64,000 bases of DNA from Enoplolaimus lenunculus (taxonomy: Eukaryota > Nematoda > Enoplea > Enoplida > Thoracostomopsidae), in NCBI GenBank assembly GCA_030248215.1, contig JASANG010003922.1, forward strand, positions 62,001 to 126,000, in the 5' to 3' direction. The translations under genes and the position numbers were made by a program. The notes under the pieces are model-generated. The model was not told the origin of the DNA, ran no database searches, and was given only the letters and a program-made list of their open reading frames with translations. Numbering within the stretch: position 1 is the stretch's first letter; every line of letters begins with the position of its first letter. Of the stretch, positions 12,289-24,844 are shown piece by piece.

Positions 12289-13542
12289 TAATGTTTTATA
12301 AAATTAACATTTTGATATCTTTAAAAGGTATGACCCTGTTCTGGTCTGAACAATAAAAGTCGTTAAGGTTCTGTATAGGAAGCAAGTTTTATTACAACCA
12401 CATATACAATCCGGAGTTTGAACAAAGATAGCGACCCTAAAGGTAAAAAGCCATTTCAATGGTTAAAATTAAAAAAATTTCCGAGGCTTGCAGTTATGTG
12501 ATTTGGCGTTATGCATAGCTGTGTCAAAGGCAACAATTTTCGTAATTAATCAGCGACGTAAATCTGTGTGACCTCTCTTGGAGAACAGTTTGTTGACTGA
12601 TTTTACGGTACTCGCGAATGTACAATACGAAATGACTCAATATTCATAACTGCTTGTTTCGTTCAGCTCATCTAACCAATCTAGCAGTCGATTGGAACGC
12701 GAGAAATTTTAATCTGCCATGCGTCTGTTGAGTTGCTTATTATAGTTTTTCACGATGACCGGGTATTGAGATTCTCACATAATGATTTATACCTAATATT
12801 TTGAACTAAACGATGAAATTATTAATGAATATTTTGCACCAAACGGAATAAAGTCATTCTATCTGCAGTCTTCTCAGGGACAGCGTTGATAGTCGGCCCT
12901 AATAACAGGTCAGAGGAGGGCCCAATAAAATGTTTGACAACTCTATAACTTCGTGGTTAGGGAAAAATATTTTAGCTTTGCAAACCGGACCCCCTATGAG
13001 TCGACCCCCAATAGGGGGTTTGTGGGGCGTTCTCGTCGGGACTGAGTTTTCTATAATATATGTGAAAACAAAATAATTTAAATGTATCTGAAAACATACT
13101 GCGTAAAGTTGCGAAATTGCTTGTAGCACGAAATTTGATCATTGATTATTATACGAATCCCTATTGCTTTTACACGCCTCGCCTAGTGCTAAAACGCCGT
13201 CCATAAAAGTAGTGCAATTTAGGTAAATCTTCCGGTTACCAATCGCATGTAGAATTGTTTTCCGCTTCGTAATACTGAAGTTGTGAATTTTGTAGAGGAT
13301 AAAGAAAAATGATTATTATCACAACTCAGAAGGTAACCGCGGGACTTTGATTTATATGGTCCCCTTAATATTGTAGTTTTTGTCCGAGACAGGAATCGTT
13401 GCCGACAGGGACACAGCTGTGGTTTATTCTTCATGTTCAAGTACTGAATTAAATTATACACCAATTTTTCTCTCAGCCAAAAATGCTTGGAGTGCATTAT
13501 ATGCATACGAGGTAATGCAACAAGTTGTTTTCTGCATGCTAA
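12289..13542. other. Intergenic, no gene seen
   Basis: AT-rich DNA without convincing exons. A local GC-rich patch with GGACCCCCTATGAGTCGACC followed by AATAGGGGGTTTGTGGGG near 12980-13030 may be part of an old transposon. Confidence 0.3.
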
Positions 13543-13983
13543 CCCCTTCTCACATTGAGTTCCGTATAGGCAACTCAGCGCAGTGTATAAACGTTAAATA
13601 ATATCGCACCGTGTTTAACAACTGCAACACGTATACATAGTACTAAATCACCACAAGACGTGAGAGCCCCTCGGGCTCGAGCGTCAAACTCCTATAGCTG
13701 AGTGGTGATGGTATACGCCTCCCACTCCAGTCACTGGAGTTCGAATCCTAGCATAAAAGTAGGTCACAAAGGAAATAGAAAATATTCATGTGAGAAAGGG
13801 TTAACAATTGCAACACGTATACATAGTACTAAATCTCCACAAGACGTGAGAGCCCCTCGGGCTCGAGCGTTAACCTCCTATAGCTGAGTGGTGATGGTAT
13901 ACGCCTCCCACTCCAGTCACTGGAGTTTGAATCCTAGCATAAAAGTAGGTCTCAGGGGAAATTAAAAATATTGTGAAAAAGGG
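13543..13983. mobile_element. piggyBac-type MITE with tandem tRNA-like units
   Basis: Starts CCCCTTCTCACATTGAG after CTAA (a changed TTAA) and reaches a first terminus ATGTGAGAAAGGG at 13800, followed by TTAA. A second unit of about 180 bp (13801-13983) repeats 13616-13800 and ends GTGAAAAAGGG. Both units contain a tRNA-like core at about 13693-13756 and 13878-13941: TAGCTGAGTGGTGATGG resembles Pol III box A and GGAGTTCGAATCC resembles box B. The short CCC-type termini and TTAA targets are hallmarks of piggyBac elements. Confidence 0.7.
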
Positions 13984-15941
13984 ATAAATAATCTGCGTGG
14001 AATATAATACAATGATTCAAAATAATTTCGTCATCTTTTAAGCTCGAGCATTTTCGAAAACACTTCAAATCAGCAGTAAAAATATGCAATTCACGCAATG
14101 CAAAATCAAATAGCACGTTTTGTTTTCCGACTTCTTCGAATTCCACCACATTTTCATTCTCATTAGTTTTCTTTTTTAATCGCAAACCATTATAAATGGC
14201 AATTTATACTAGTGGCTGATCCAGAAATTTCTGACGGGGGACTCGCAATATATAATAGTATAAAATCGTCAAGAGCGACAAGAGCGAGAAGTCAAACGTA
14301 ATTTTAAAACCAAACCATAATACAAAGTTTTGGTTTCAATCACTAGTGGGTGAGCAATGAGATGGACGGCCCCATTCGCATAAAAGCAAGTAGTAGGTAA
14401 ATCATTATGAATTGCAATTTATACTGATCGTTAAAATGTGCTCAATGATTCGTTGTATAGAATCACAGAGAACAGCAGAGAATGAAGAAGCGTTTAATTT
14501 GATGATTTGAAAAACGAAATTGAGTATTTTACCGTTTTTAAATACTGGTTCGTTTGAACGTGATGATTAAATTTACTGGCACGTTTTAAGCTTGACGAAA
14601 ACATTGCCGCAACTGCGGGCGGGGGCAAGGGTTCCCACCCAACTGGCTTAAAAAGTGTTTTACCGACACAGCATTAAACGAATACAACCTAACGAAAATT
14701 TGTTGCCCATCTGTAAATCTACAATCGGGTTCTATTAAAATTTCTCGTTGCAGACGGGCCAGGACTATTAAACGCAATTAATGACGAGATAATTTCAGCT
14801 CAAACATATGTTCTATTTATCTAACTAAATGTAAACAAAAGAAACGCAGTTTTTGGATTGAATCCCATTGCTTGATAAGGGAACAGTTGCATGCGGGTTA
14901 GCTATATTGGAAATTGGCCAGGATTAACAAATGTTACAGCAACCATACGTCAAATACATATACTTTTCATCCGTTTTGCCAAAGCTGTATTGAATAACAC
15001 TATGACAGGCGTAACGCTCAAAGGACAAGCATATATACATGACGATGTCACGAGTTAAACTTTAGAAATAAGGCTTTGGGAACATAAATTGTGAAGCTGA
15101 TCATTTGTTTTACTTGTTTGTGGGCGTCTGTCATACCGAAAAAGTATTGTTTAGCAACAAACTTTATTATTATTATTATTATTAGTTATTATTTGTCTTT
15201 TTACAGATTTATATAGCTGTACTGCATCATGTTTTTGAGATATATTTTTATATACGTGTAACAGAACTTAGAACCGTTAGGTGCAAACTTTTAAGTTCAA
15301 ATTTTATCATTACTTTACGCGTTTTATTGAGTTTTATGCATAAAAAATTTCAGCTTTTGCACATGTTCCTCCAGGATTTTTGAAATATTCTTATGTTGGA
15401 ATAACTTGCAAGTGAGCACTAAGCTTAATTTAACAGGGAGACCGGGTCTGTAAGTACCAAAACATCTATACAAAACTAACATTTTTGCCAAAACAAACAA
15501 AGCCTGTTTTCACTAAAATCCAAACGCAAAGCTTTGTCGCTTTTTATTTCGATTTGAAAAACTTTACTACAATTTAAAGCCGTAAAAAGCCAGGTGATTT
15601 CTTTCAATAATCCGGCGTCGGGTAAGCTTTTATGGACTAAACTAATAAAAAACCTATACATCTTAATTAATAAACTGTGCGAATTTAGTATATTTTTTTA
15701 ATTTTAGCTGGCTAATAAACTAGGTTCTCTAAATGTGCATATACATACTGTCATAATATTGGTTCATTTACAATTGTACTATATACACCATTCAATATTT
15801 ATATTAACTAGCAAATCGAAAAATTGTCACGCAATGGTACAACATGTTAGCAGTGCTCTAATTGATTATGGATGCAGAGACATCAAACATACCGTCTCGA
15901 TCCTACGGCATATTAATTAATTAATCTTAAATATAATTGTA
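13984..15941. other. Intergenic, no gene seen
   Basis: At about 14213-14245 GGCTGATCCAGAAATTTCTG and ACGGGGG resemble the left end of the hAT-type element at 53385. A short (TTA)n run lies near 15164-15190. No other structure is recognised. The last bases hold the presumed 5' flank of the secreted-protein gene. Confidence 0.3.
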
Positions 15942-18900
15942 ATGTTATATCTTAAAATTCAAATTTATCCAATGTTAACCGTCTATGTCCTAATATGGTG
16001 GTGTTTGGCGATTGCGCAATTTCAATTTGGACTTACATGTAAGTTGCGGTGTAATGATTTTTTTGTCGCAGTTTCTCTAAATTTTCAGTATCTTGCACAA
16101 CGGCGGCTTCAAAAATACATCGGCAAAACTTGTTTCTTTCTATCGAGTTTCATTTTTTCTATCCAACTATTATTGATGAATTAGTTTTGTTATTCGTAAA
16201 GCTGACAATAATCCTTTGATACTGGAAAATATATATAATCTTTCCGGAATTTCAGCACAATAGGCTGTTCGTATATAGAATAGAGGTGATATGAATACGG
16301 AAATATGACTGGAATTTCGAGTTCAGTCACCAGTATTAAGTGCCAAAGCACCAAAGTAGTAGCCATCGTTTCTGGAGGGCATAAACTCCAACCAGGAAGA
16401 GAGTTTACTAACCTGCGCAGGAAGCAAAACATTTCACACTTTTAATACAAAATTTTTTAAATTGCGTATTTTTTCTTATATACACCTCTTCAGAAATTTG
16501 GCCAATGTTACTCTGAGGGGCGTTCCGTTTTTCCGCGGGACAGTAACAGGTCAACAGTCATGCCCGTATGTTTGTGCTGGGACGGAGGGACTGCTTCGAG
16601 CATATGTTTTTGCAGGGTCGGACGGGACAGCCGAGACAGCTTCGAGCGTATTTTCTCATTGGGTTGGCCGGGACAGCCGGGACAGCTTCCTCCAGCATGT
16701 GTTTTCGCTGGGTCGGCCTGGACAGCCAGGACCGCTTCGAGCGTGTGTTTTCATTGAATCGGCCGGGACACCCGGGGCAGCTTCGAGCATGTGTTTTCGT
16801 TGGGTCGGCCGGGACTGCCAGGACAGCTTTGACTCTAGGTTTCTGCTGGGTAGGGCGGGACAGCCTGGACAGCTTTGAGTCTATGTTTTTGCTGGGCCGG
16901 GCGGGATAGCCTGGACAGCTTTGAGCGTATGTTCTTGCTGGGCCGGTACGGACAAACGGTCCAGCTTCTACTCTAACTTTTGCTGGGTTGGTTGGAACAG
17001 CCAGGACAGCTTTGTGGCTATGTTTTTGCTGAGTTGTGCGGGACCGCCAGGACAGCATTGAGTCTATTTTTTCGCTAGGTGGGGCAGGAGAGCATGGACA
17101 GCTTCGAGTCTATGTTTTTTCTGGGTCGGGCGGAACAGCCGGGACAGCTTCGAACGTGTGTTTTGTTGGATCGGTCTGGACAGCCGAGACAACTTCGAAC
17201 CTATGCTTTTGCTGGGTCGGTCGGGACAGATGGACAGCTACACCTTCGAGCCTACATTTTGGCTGGGTCGGTCGGGACAGCCGGCACAGGTTCGAGACTG
17301 GTAATAATGTTTTTGTGATCCAGTCGTCGTCCGCTTCATTTAGCTATATTTGTGCAAAGTATAAATTGATCTATCATTCCTGTTTGCAAAGGGAACAAAA
17401 AGTAGCGAAGGTAACCAGTAAGCAATGCACAAGCGGAGGTGAAGTAACCGGAACGGCACTGCAGTTCGTAAAACGTTAGTCAATAAAAATATGTTAAATT
17501 GGTGTTATCATTTCATCGCAAATTTGTTTTGAAACATGTAACCAAATTGCCTGAACCTCCGGCTAAAGTTTTCCTGGAGCAGGAGCTGTAAGTCAATTTT
17601 CAGCAGAAGCCTTAGACAGGCCTGCGATTGTACAACTGCAACCAGAATTTGAAAAACAAACGCAACTGTGTTGTAATTTTTTCAGGCTGAGTAAATTTGA
17701 CATTTTTCTGTGTTGACGTGTAATCAATTCAACCAACATTTACAAGATCAAAATAGTATTTTTGAGTTACCAAGAAAAACTGAATTTTGGTAAATGTTCG
17801 AATACTAATAAAAAATTGATACTTTACTTAATGCAACCTGTACAAATGAATGACGAAAGATTTTGGTGTTCGGATAATGTTTTTATTTGGCAATTAGTTA
17901 GTAATTTAAAGCACTGGAAATGCTCATCTATAAACATTTAAGCAAAATATTGGAATAGGTTCGTAGCATATATTTTGCCGGTACAGTAGTGCTAAGTATA
18001 TTTTTGATGAGACTGCCGGGACAGATCTGTTTCAGGAAACATATATGCTACGACGATGTCCCGCTATATATACTGACACAGCAAAAACATAGACTTGAAG
18101 CTGTTTCGACCAACTCAACGAAAACACGGGCTAGAAGCTGTCCCAGCTGTTTCGACCCACCGGCCCATGTACAAATAAGGGGTGGACCGTTCTTCTGGTG
18201 GACTAGAAAAGAGTAAGCTTAAGCTTTAGACTAATTTTTTGCCTGCCTTAGGCTTAGGCGTAGGCTTAGGAATATGCTTGCAATACTGTTCCGTCCCTGT
18301 TCTTTATGTTGGCCGACCCACCCAGCAAAAACATAAATTTGAAGCTGTCCCGACCGACCCAGCAAAAACATAGGGTTTGTGAGTGTTACATAATCACCAG
18401 TTCTTAAATTCACAACCAAGTGTCCATTTTATTCGTTGTTAAGTTTTTAATCGGAAAATTCAATACAAATACAATCTCCAACCAAAATGAAAAATTAATA
18501 GCAAATCCAAATTTTTACCACAAATTAAAATTAAAAAATATATTCGTTTTATCGAATCAAAAATAGCAAATTAATTTCTGAAAATTATACAATTTTTAGA
18601 ATCAAGTTTACCATCACATTTCTTATCCATTCTAATATCAGTGTGATTACCACTTGGTAAATTCATGAAACAAACTTCGTGTTTTCACAAGATAACCTGA
18701 TCTTATTTTTACAATTCAAGCACCAAGATTAGGAGATATCAGGTGGTATGTATAAAACGCATACTTCTATGCCATTTAGATTATTACAAGCTGTTTGAAG
18801 CGTTTTTGATTTGAAATTATTATAACCACCAATTATTATTTTGATATATCAGGGAATGAAACTAACGTAATCACTTCAAAAATTTGTCGCTGATCAAAGT

Positions 18901-21900
18901 TTGGGAGGAACGGCTGTCCCGGCCGACCCAGCAAAAATACGGGCTCAAAGCTGTCCCGCCTGTTCCAACCGACCCAAAAAACAGATTTGAAGCTGTCCCG
19001 ACCAACCCAGCAAAAACATTTCACTACGGGTATATTGCTGTCCCGTGGGTAAATGGGACGCCCATCAGATTAACAGGGGTCAGAAATTTCGTATTGGTAT
19101 CCGCTGTATATACCTTTGTATCAGGGAACAACCGAAGGTCTGCTTTTGGCTCCGGCATAGACTGTACCTCCACCTGTAGTGGAACTTGGTAACTAAAAAA
19201 TTTTACCGTTTGGTGCGTTTGGCTTTAAGTTTTGGTACAATTTCGAAAACAAAATGTCGGGATTTCTTAAAAAATAAACCTAAAGCCCAAATTTTTGGAC
19301 AACGTTTTGCAAATATTTGCTAAAATAACAAACAAAAAATTGTTAAAGCTACCTAATTTCGCGTCACTTTCGGCTCCGGCTCTGGCAACGTTTATTGCAT
19401 CTGGCTCTGGTTCCGATTTCGGTATTTTTCACCTCCGGTTTCACCTGTTTTGTATACACTCTTTATGACATATCGTTTTGATTTTAGTACATCTGAAGAC
19501 AGATTTTGGTTATCACGAAGGCAATCGCATTCCGCTGCGCGACAAAAAGAGCAATATATTACAACGGCACTGTGAACATCATATTCGACGAGCGCACATC
19601 GATATTTCAACGCAATGTATTGCAAATGTTGCAACAAGCGATGAATATCGTGAGTGTGTGTTCGAATTATGTCGTATCAGTGTTGATCAAGATCGTATTC
19701 CGCAAGTTTGTCGGATGTCGTGCATATTATACTCTTCAGATCAAGAAATTGTACACCCGAAGAACCCACAAGATAGTTCTGATTTGAATCCGGCTGACGC
19801 AATTGTGGATCTTGAAATCACTGAAAACAAACCCGTGGCTGGTGTGGTCAGTTCTGAGTTGAAATTCAATCATTTAACGTCAACGGCGCCTTCTATTGTT
19901 TCGTCAAAAACGCCAGATGCAGTTATGGTGTCAGATAATAGCACGGGTGAAATAGCAAGCGAAGTGGCAAACTCAACCGCGAGTTATCAAATTTTGCGAT
20001 CAACTATGGCATCATCGGTTTTTACACCGGTGACATTAGTAGCCCGGAACCGAACTATGACCAACGGTGGTGTTCTCAATCACGAAATCAAGAACAGCGT
20101 AGAAAAAACGCATAAAGTTGAAAACGTTCAGCCAAGTATCATTCAAGATCATGCTCATACAGCAGAAAAGCCAGCTCCAAGCGCAATGGAAATTAATTTC
20201 AACCGTCTACACGGAAACGCAGCGAAAGTAATCTCGAAAACACTCTTAACTACCAAAGACGAATCGGAAAGTTCAGAAGTCCAGTTGGCAGGCGCTCAAA
20301 ACGAAAATACCCGCCACGATACTGAAGCATCTACACGTCCGGTCCCGATAGCTGCGTTGAAATTTGCGTCAGCTATTGAGAACTCAAATCTGGCTTACCT
20401 ACCACATGATGTGGTTGTACCTGTAGTTACCGACGTTGAAACAAACATTCACGTAAGAATAAACCTTTTCAAAGATCTGAAGCGTCATCTTGATCAGTGT
20501 GGCACAGTGCATCCTGAAATTAATATCATATCATGTCTTACGGACATCTGTCGACTTGAAAAATTTACTGAATCGCGCAACAAACGCGACTACAACGAAG
20601 ATGACTATGAACACAAACGTGAATTTCTTTTCGCCAACCGGCAACAATGCTTTGAAATTATTCGTCGAAACTATCAAAAATGGCAAATGTTACGCGGTAG
20701 CCAAAGTTTACCAATTGATGAGCGTACATTACTCAAACATAATGCATCAGTTACGCAACAAAATCATTTTGGCACCCAACCAAACGTAAGTACTGGCAGA
20801 ATTAATAGCCAATCATATGGTGGCGAAAAATCTCAATCCAATCAGAAAAATAATACGTCTCATAACGAAATTGTTGAGAAGTCTCCATTGCAGGAACATC
20901 GTGGATTCAAACGAACTCAATCTGGACTCGAAGATGACCAGATCAACTCAGCCGAAATGGTCATGAACAGCAGCGTAGAAGAACATTCGTACTCAAATGA
21001 CCACAATAAGCAAGGAACGCAATTAGACGATACAAATACCACAACGCCTCCAAGAAGAAGAGGAGAGGGAGACGGTTTAGAAGTCAGTCAAGAACTCACA
21101 ACTATTGATCCATGGGTCTTGGAAATGTTTCAACATTTAAAGAAACGCCAACGAAAAGCGGCGCTTGGTAACCGTCGTCTCTCATCGCCGTCAAGCGTGT
21201 TGTCACACTTGCTGGGAAGCATTTATTCGGCATCGAACCAAATTAACATGGTTTCCGGTAGTGAACTGAAAACTGTCAGCGATGTTGAGTTAGAAAACAG
21301 CTCCGAGCGATCTCACTTTGCTGACACTGATTCTGAGTCAATCGTTTTCTACGATGAGAAGACTCAACCAACTACTAATGATTTAGTTGACCCTACATCA
21401 CCTGGTGAAGATATCGATTTATCATCAGATGAGCCCACCGTTGATCAAAACGCCATAATTACAAACGAAGACCTATGGAACCCCACAACACCAACTAATA
21501 AAAATTCGGAAACAATCAGACAACTACAAAACCAAGAGCGACAAACTGATGAACAAGTTTCAATACTTCCTGACGACGGTGGAAAGTCTCCAAACGAACA
21601 GTTATTACATGTTGGTGTTGGGAACGGCAACGATATTGAACCATTCGTTCCCAACTTAGTGCTTGACGAGCCTTCTGGGGTTGTGCCCACTCGAGAATCA
21701 CTTGATACACTTGAAAGATATGTGGTTTTATCTCCGCAAGAAGCAGACAATGCGGCAGTGTTGTTCAAATTTTTGTCCACACTGTTGCCAGAAGCGGCGC
21801 GCGAACAGCCCGACGAACACGCAAACTTTGTGGATCCAGTACAATTTTTGAACCAACAGGATGAAGAATTGTTAAACAGCGACCCATCAGTTGAATTCTT

Positions 21901-22414
21901 AACAAACCCAGAACATTTTGAATACAATATCGAAAACGAAGGACTCACAAGTGATATTGATTCGAATAATTACAGTATTGATCGCAATAAAATAAGAAAG
22001 ATCGCTGAAAAAGTACATAGATCTGAAACACCACAAATCGAAGAACAGCTAAAGTTACAAGCTGTCGGAGCTAGTAATCGTGATGCTCATTTCAGCGAAA
22101 ATTATTCTGCACTTCCATCAACGTTAGCAAATCTGATCAAATCAAGGTGTACTAAACTGCTCAATTTAGAAGACGTGTATCAATGTGCCAAACGCGCTTG
22201 CCAGTTGCTCTATGACAGTCAATCAGTCACGAACGTGGACTCAGAGCAACAGCACGATGACACAACACAGCCTGAACATTTAGCTTATACTCTAGAATAC
22301 TGTCAAAATTTGTTTGATGAGAAGATATTGCAATACTTGCTTAGAAATTATCCTTCAACACAAGAAATGCCAAATCAAAGAAAGAAAACATCACAAATTA
22401 TCGCGTGGTTCTAA
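15942..22414 (+). CDS. Secreted protein with three C8-like cysteine modules, unrecognised
   Basis: Two exons are proposed: 15942-16038 and 19488-22414. Exon 1 encodes a signal-peptide-like start (hydrophobic core MLTVYVLIWWCLAIAQF; an alternative ATG is at 15972) and ends at a GTAAGT donor in phase 1. Exon 2 follows TTTTAG in the matching phase, giving 1007 residues. Three cysteine modules fit C-x(11-12)-C-x4-C with a later C, near residues 76-111, 370-450 and 920-985. Module 2 (CGTVHPEINIISCLTDIC) resembles the C8 module of VWF-D proteins. Between them lie long polar, acidic, disordered-looking linkers. I do not recognise the protein family and assign no function. Further small exons inside the 3.4 kb intron cannot be excluded. 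Confidence 0.65.
16501..16530. mobile_element. Lone GGCC-family MITE end
   Basis: GGCCAATGTTACTCTGAGGG followed by GCGTTCCG matches the family terminus. It directly precedes the 46-bp minisatellite; no partner end is found nearby. Confidence 0.5.
16560..17300. repeat. 46-bp GC-rich minisatellite, about 16 diverged copies
   Basis: The unit is roughly GGGTCGGGCGGGACAGCC then GGACAGCTTCGAGC then TATGTTTTTGCT, of 44-51 bp. It lies in the intron of the secreted-protein gene. It is open in several frames on both strands only because the unit lacks stops; these frames are not taken as genes. Confidence 0.9.
18050..18161. repeat. Inverted minisatellite fragment
   Basis: Contains CAGCAAAAACATAGACTTGA and AGCTGTCCCAGCTGTTTCGA, the reverse complement of the 16560-17300 unit. 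It is interrupted by the MITE at 18162. Confidence 0.75.
18162..18314. mobile_element. GGCC-family MITE inserted into minisatellite
   Basis: Begins GGCCCATGTACAAATAAGG and ends TCTTTATGTTGGCC. The flanking octamer gacccacc is perfect (18154-18161 and 18315-18322) and is itself part of the minisatellite unit, so the repeat was there first. Confidence 0.88.
18315..18385. repeat. Inverted minisatellite fragment, right part
   Basis: Continues the inverted 46-bp unit after the MITE with two CAGCAAAAACATA motifs and GAAGCTGTCCCGACCGACCC. Confidence 0.75.
18905..19045. repeat. Inverted minisatellite fragment
   Basis: Three partial inverted units, with GGCTGTCCCGGCCGACCCAG and GAAGCTGTCCCGACCAACCC. 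The sequence between 18385 and 18905 is AT-rich and unremarkable. Confidence 0.75.
19122..19447. mobile_element. hAT-type MITE just upstream of a splice acceptor
   Basis: Starts CAGGGAACAACCGAAGG and ends CCTCCGGTTTCACCTG. The flanks are ctttgtat (19114-19121) and ttttgtat (19448-19455), 7 of 8 identical. CTCCGGCTCCGG-type blocks in the interior are shared with 23503-23824. It ends 40 bp before the exon at 19488. Confidence 0.75.
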
Positions 22415-23205
22415 TTCTCTCGAAATGTACAGTTGTGCTACTTCAAAAACTAAATCCATGCCGTGGTTTATGAAAGCAGAATATTATCCTTACAGTGTTC
22501 CCCCCTCTTACTCGGGTCACTACAGTACTTGAAAACATTATCACCATTCATCCGAAAATACCGCATTACCTAATGAACGCAATTGGTTGCGCTATGTGCA
22601 GCTTTGTGAATACTTTTAGTTGTACACTGTTCGAACAACGCAGTTTTATTGAAGCGGCTCCGCGAGCTCTCACTCAGCCAACATCGCATTCATCCAACAT
22701 TCATTTTTGACAAACATTAATTGATTTGAAAAGTGTCAGAGGATACTTCTTACGCTTCTGAAATTTTTGACAAACCAATAGCAAAACCACTTTTACATGT
22801 TTAAAAATAGCGCTCGCCCGTAAAATTTTTTGCGTATTCCCGTCCGCAAACACCACAGAAAGTTAGCTTATTACTTTTAGCAGAACATTCTATTGGCTGA
22901 GTGATAGTTTACAATCGATACTTCATTTTGCAATCTGCAAACACTTGTAAGTGCAAACTCGTAATTGTACAAACTGCTGAAAACCAAGTTTTGTTGAACT
23001 TTAACGCTGAAACTGCCTTATTTCCCAACAAAGGATTTTAAAACCATTTTAAAGTATGGTCTTTTCAAGTTTGCAGTTTGCTATAAAGAAGCCACAGACA
23101 AACCTACTATATACTGCAGGACACATTTGTACGTATAATGAAACCTCGAAATGTTCTCGGTTTACCGATTACAAGGCAAGGAATAATGGGTTACACCGAT
23201 ATGCT
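22415..23205. other. 3' flank of the secreted-protein gene
   Basis: No gene is seen. CCCCCTCTTACTCGGGTCAC followed by TACAGTAC at about 22501-22528 is the terminus of the TA-inserting family found whole at 33779-34199. Confidence 0.5.
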
Positions 23206-23209
23206 TTAA

Positions 23210-23471
23210 CCCTTTCTCACATGAATATTTTCTATTTCCCCTGAGACCGACTTTTATGCTAGGATTCGAACTCCAGTGACTGGACTGGGAGGCGTATACC
23301 ATCACCACTCAGCTATAGGAGCTTGACGCTCGAGCCCGAGGGGTTCTCACGTCTTGTGGTGATTTAGTACTATGTATACGTGTTGCAATTGTTAAACACG
23401 ATGCGATATATACTATTTAGCGTATATACACTGCGCTGAGTTGCCTACATGCAACTCAATGTGAGAAGGGG
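23210..23471. mobile_element. piggyBac-type MITE with tRNA-like core, complete copy
   Basis: TTAA (23206-23209), then CCCTTTCTCACATGAATA; the right end ATGTGAGAAGGGG is followed by TTAA (23472-23475). The 262-bp element is the inverted homologue of 13543-13800, including the tRNA-like core at about 23255-23325 (on the minus strand). Intact TTAA on both sides with CCC termini supports piggyBac-type transposition. Confidence 0.82.
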
Positions 23472-23502
23472 TTAAATACCGGAGCCCGAGATCGATAAAA
23501 AG

Positions 23503-23824
23503 CAGGGTACAACCGGAGGTCTGCCTCCGGCTCCGACTCCGGCAGAAAATCGGCCTCCGGCTCGGGTAGAATTTTTGCCGGAGGTTCCGACCATTTCGAT
23601 AGTAAAATTTTGCATAATTTAGCAAAACTTATCTGTTTAGTGCGTTTCGTTTTACTCTCGTCACAATTTTCAGAAAAGAATTTCCGAAATTTTCTAAAAA
23701 ATTAACTTACTACCTAATTTCGCCTCACTTCCGGCTCCAGCTCCGGCAAGTTCCGTTAACCTCCGGCTCCGGCAAGTTTCGTTGACCTGCGGCTCCGGTA
23801 TTTTTAACGTGCGGTTGCACCATG
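23503..23824. mobile_element. hAT-type MITE with CTCCGG blocks
   Basis: Starts CAGGGTACAACCGGAGG and ends GTGCGGTTGCACCATG. The ends match the hAT-type family (CAGGG...CACCCTG) with one change; no clear 8-bp duplication is seen. The interior has many CTCCGGCTCCGG blocks. Confidence 0.65.
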
Positions 23825-24844
23825 AAAAAACTAATAAAGAATTTGTTGGAAACCGAATTATAGATGAGGCTTCGAAATTTAACTATAGCAAACTGGTTTA
23901 AAACCTCGTCAATAAGGCATTCTCACAAAATACACAAAACAGTGTGCCATTTGAGCTAAAAACTACTTTTGGAATGGAATTCAAGAATTGTCTCTATATT
24001 TCTTATCAACGAAGTGAAATAACTTACTAATAACAGAAATTCATTTCGAATATGCGGCGAGAACTGCCAAATGGCAGATATCCGTAAATGAAAAGATATT
24101 TAATGCCTATACTATCACCATTTATATACACTCTTGAAATAAATTCTTATGTTCCTGTAGACCACAGTCATGTAAAAGATTAAGTATTCAACCTGTTAGT
24201 AGTAACCGCAGACACTTGCTGGAATGTAAAGTGGAAATATCGCCCGAACTAAACACAGAGTTACAAATGCACCCATCTGTTCAGCAGACGCAAACTGCAA
24301 ACATGAGCTGATACTATTTAAGCTAATCAGCAACATAACCCTTGTAAAATTTACTGTACATGCGCGTTTTGAAACTCAATGAACCACAATAAACATTTGT
24401 AAATACCATAATTTGTAATATTAACACATTGCGCCGAACTGGAATTGAAAATAAAATTGAACGTAATCTTATTACTTTACTTCAACGTAACGCAGTAAAA
24501 GAATGTAAAGGTAAAGTATGTTCAACGTGACATCTGTTAAATTCACACAGCTCACTCAGCTGTATCACCGACCAAAAGAAATGTTTCTTGCAATTTCAAA
24601 AACGTATTCATCCCGTCAATTTGGACAGCCCAATCCGCGTCTGCCTTGCGAAAAAATAAAACATCTCTGTAAATGTCTGTAGCTAGGGGGACTGCAAATC
24701 AGGCACAGTTCAGCACCGCTTGACTCCTAGTCGGCGAATTAAAAGAAACTGAATTAGGACGAAATGGAATATTAGGAAAATACTTTGGCACTGAAAATAA
24801 AAATATAAAAATAGCCACACAAAACCAATGCCTATACATTTGTT
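23825..24844. other. Intergenic, no gene seen
   Basis: AT-rich sequence. I see no convincing exon or repeat in it. Confidence 0.3.

Noticed and set aside
16462-17479. Long open frames over the 46-bp minisatellite
   Set aside because: Open on both strands, repeat-driven, and lying in an intron of the secreted-protein gene.
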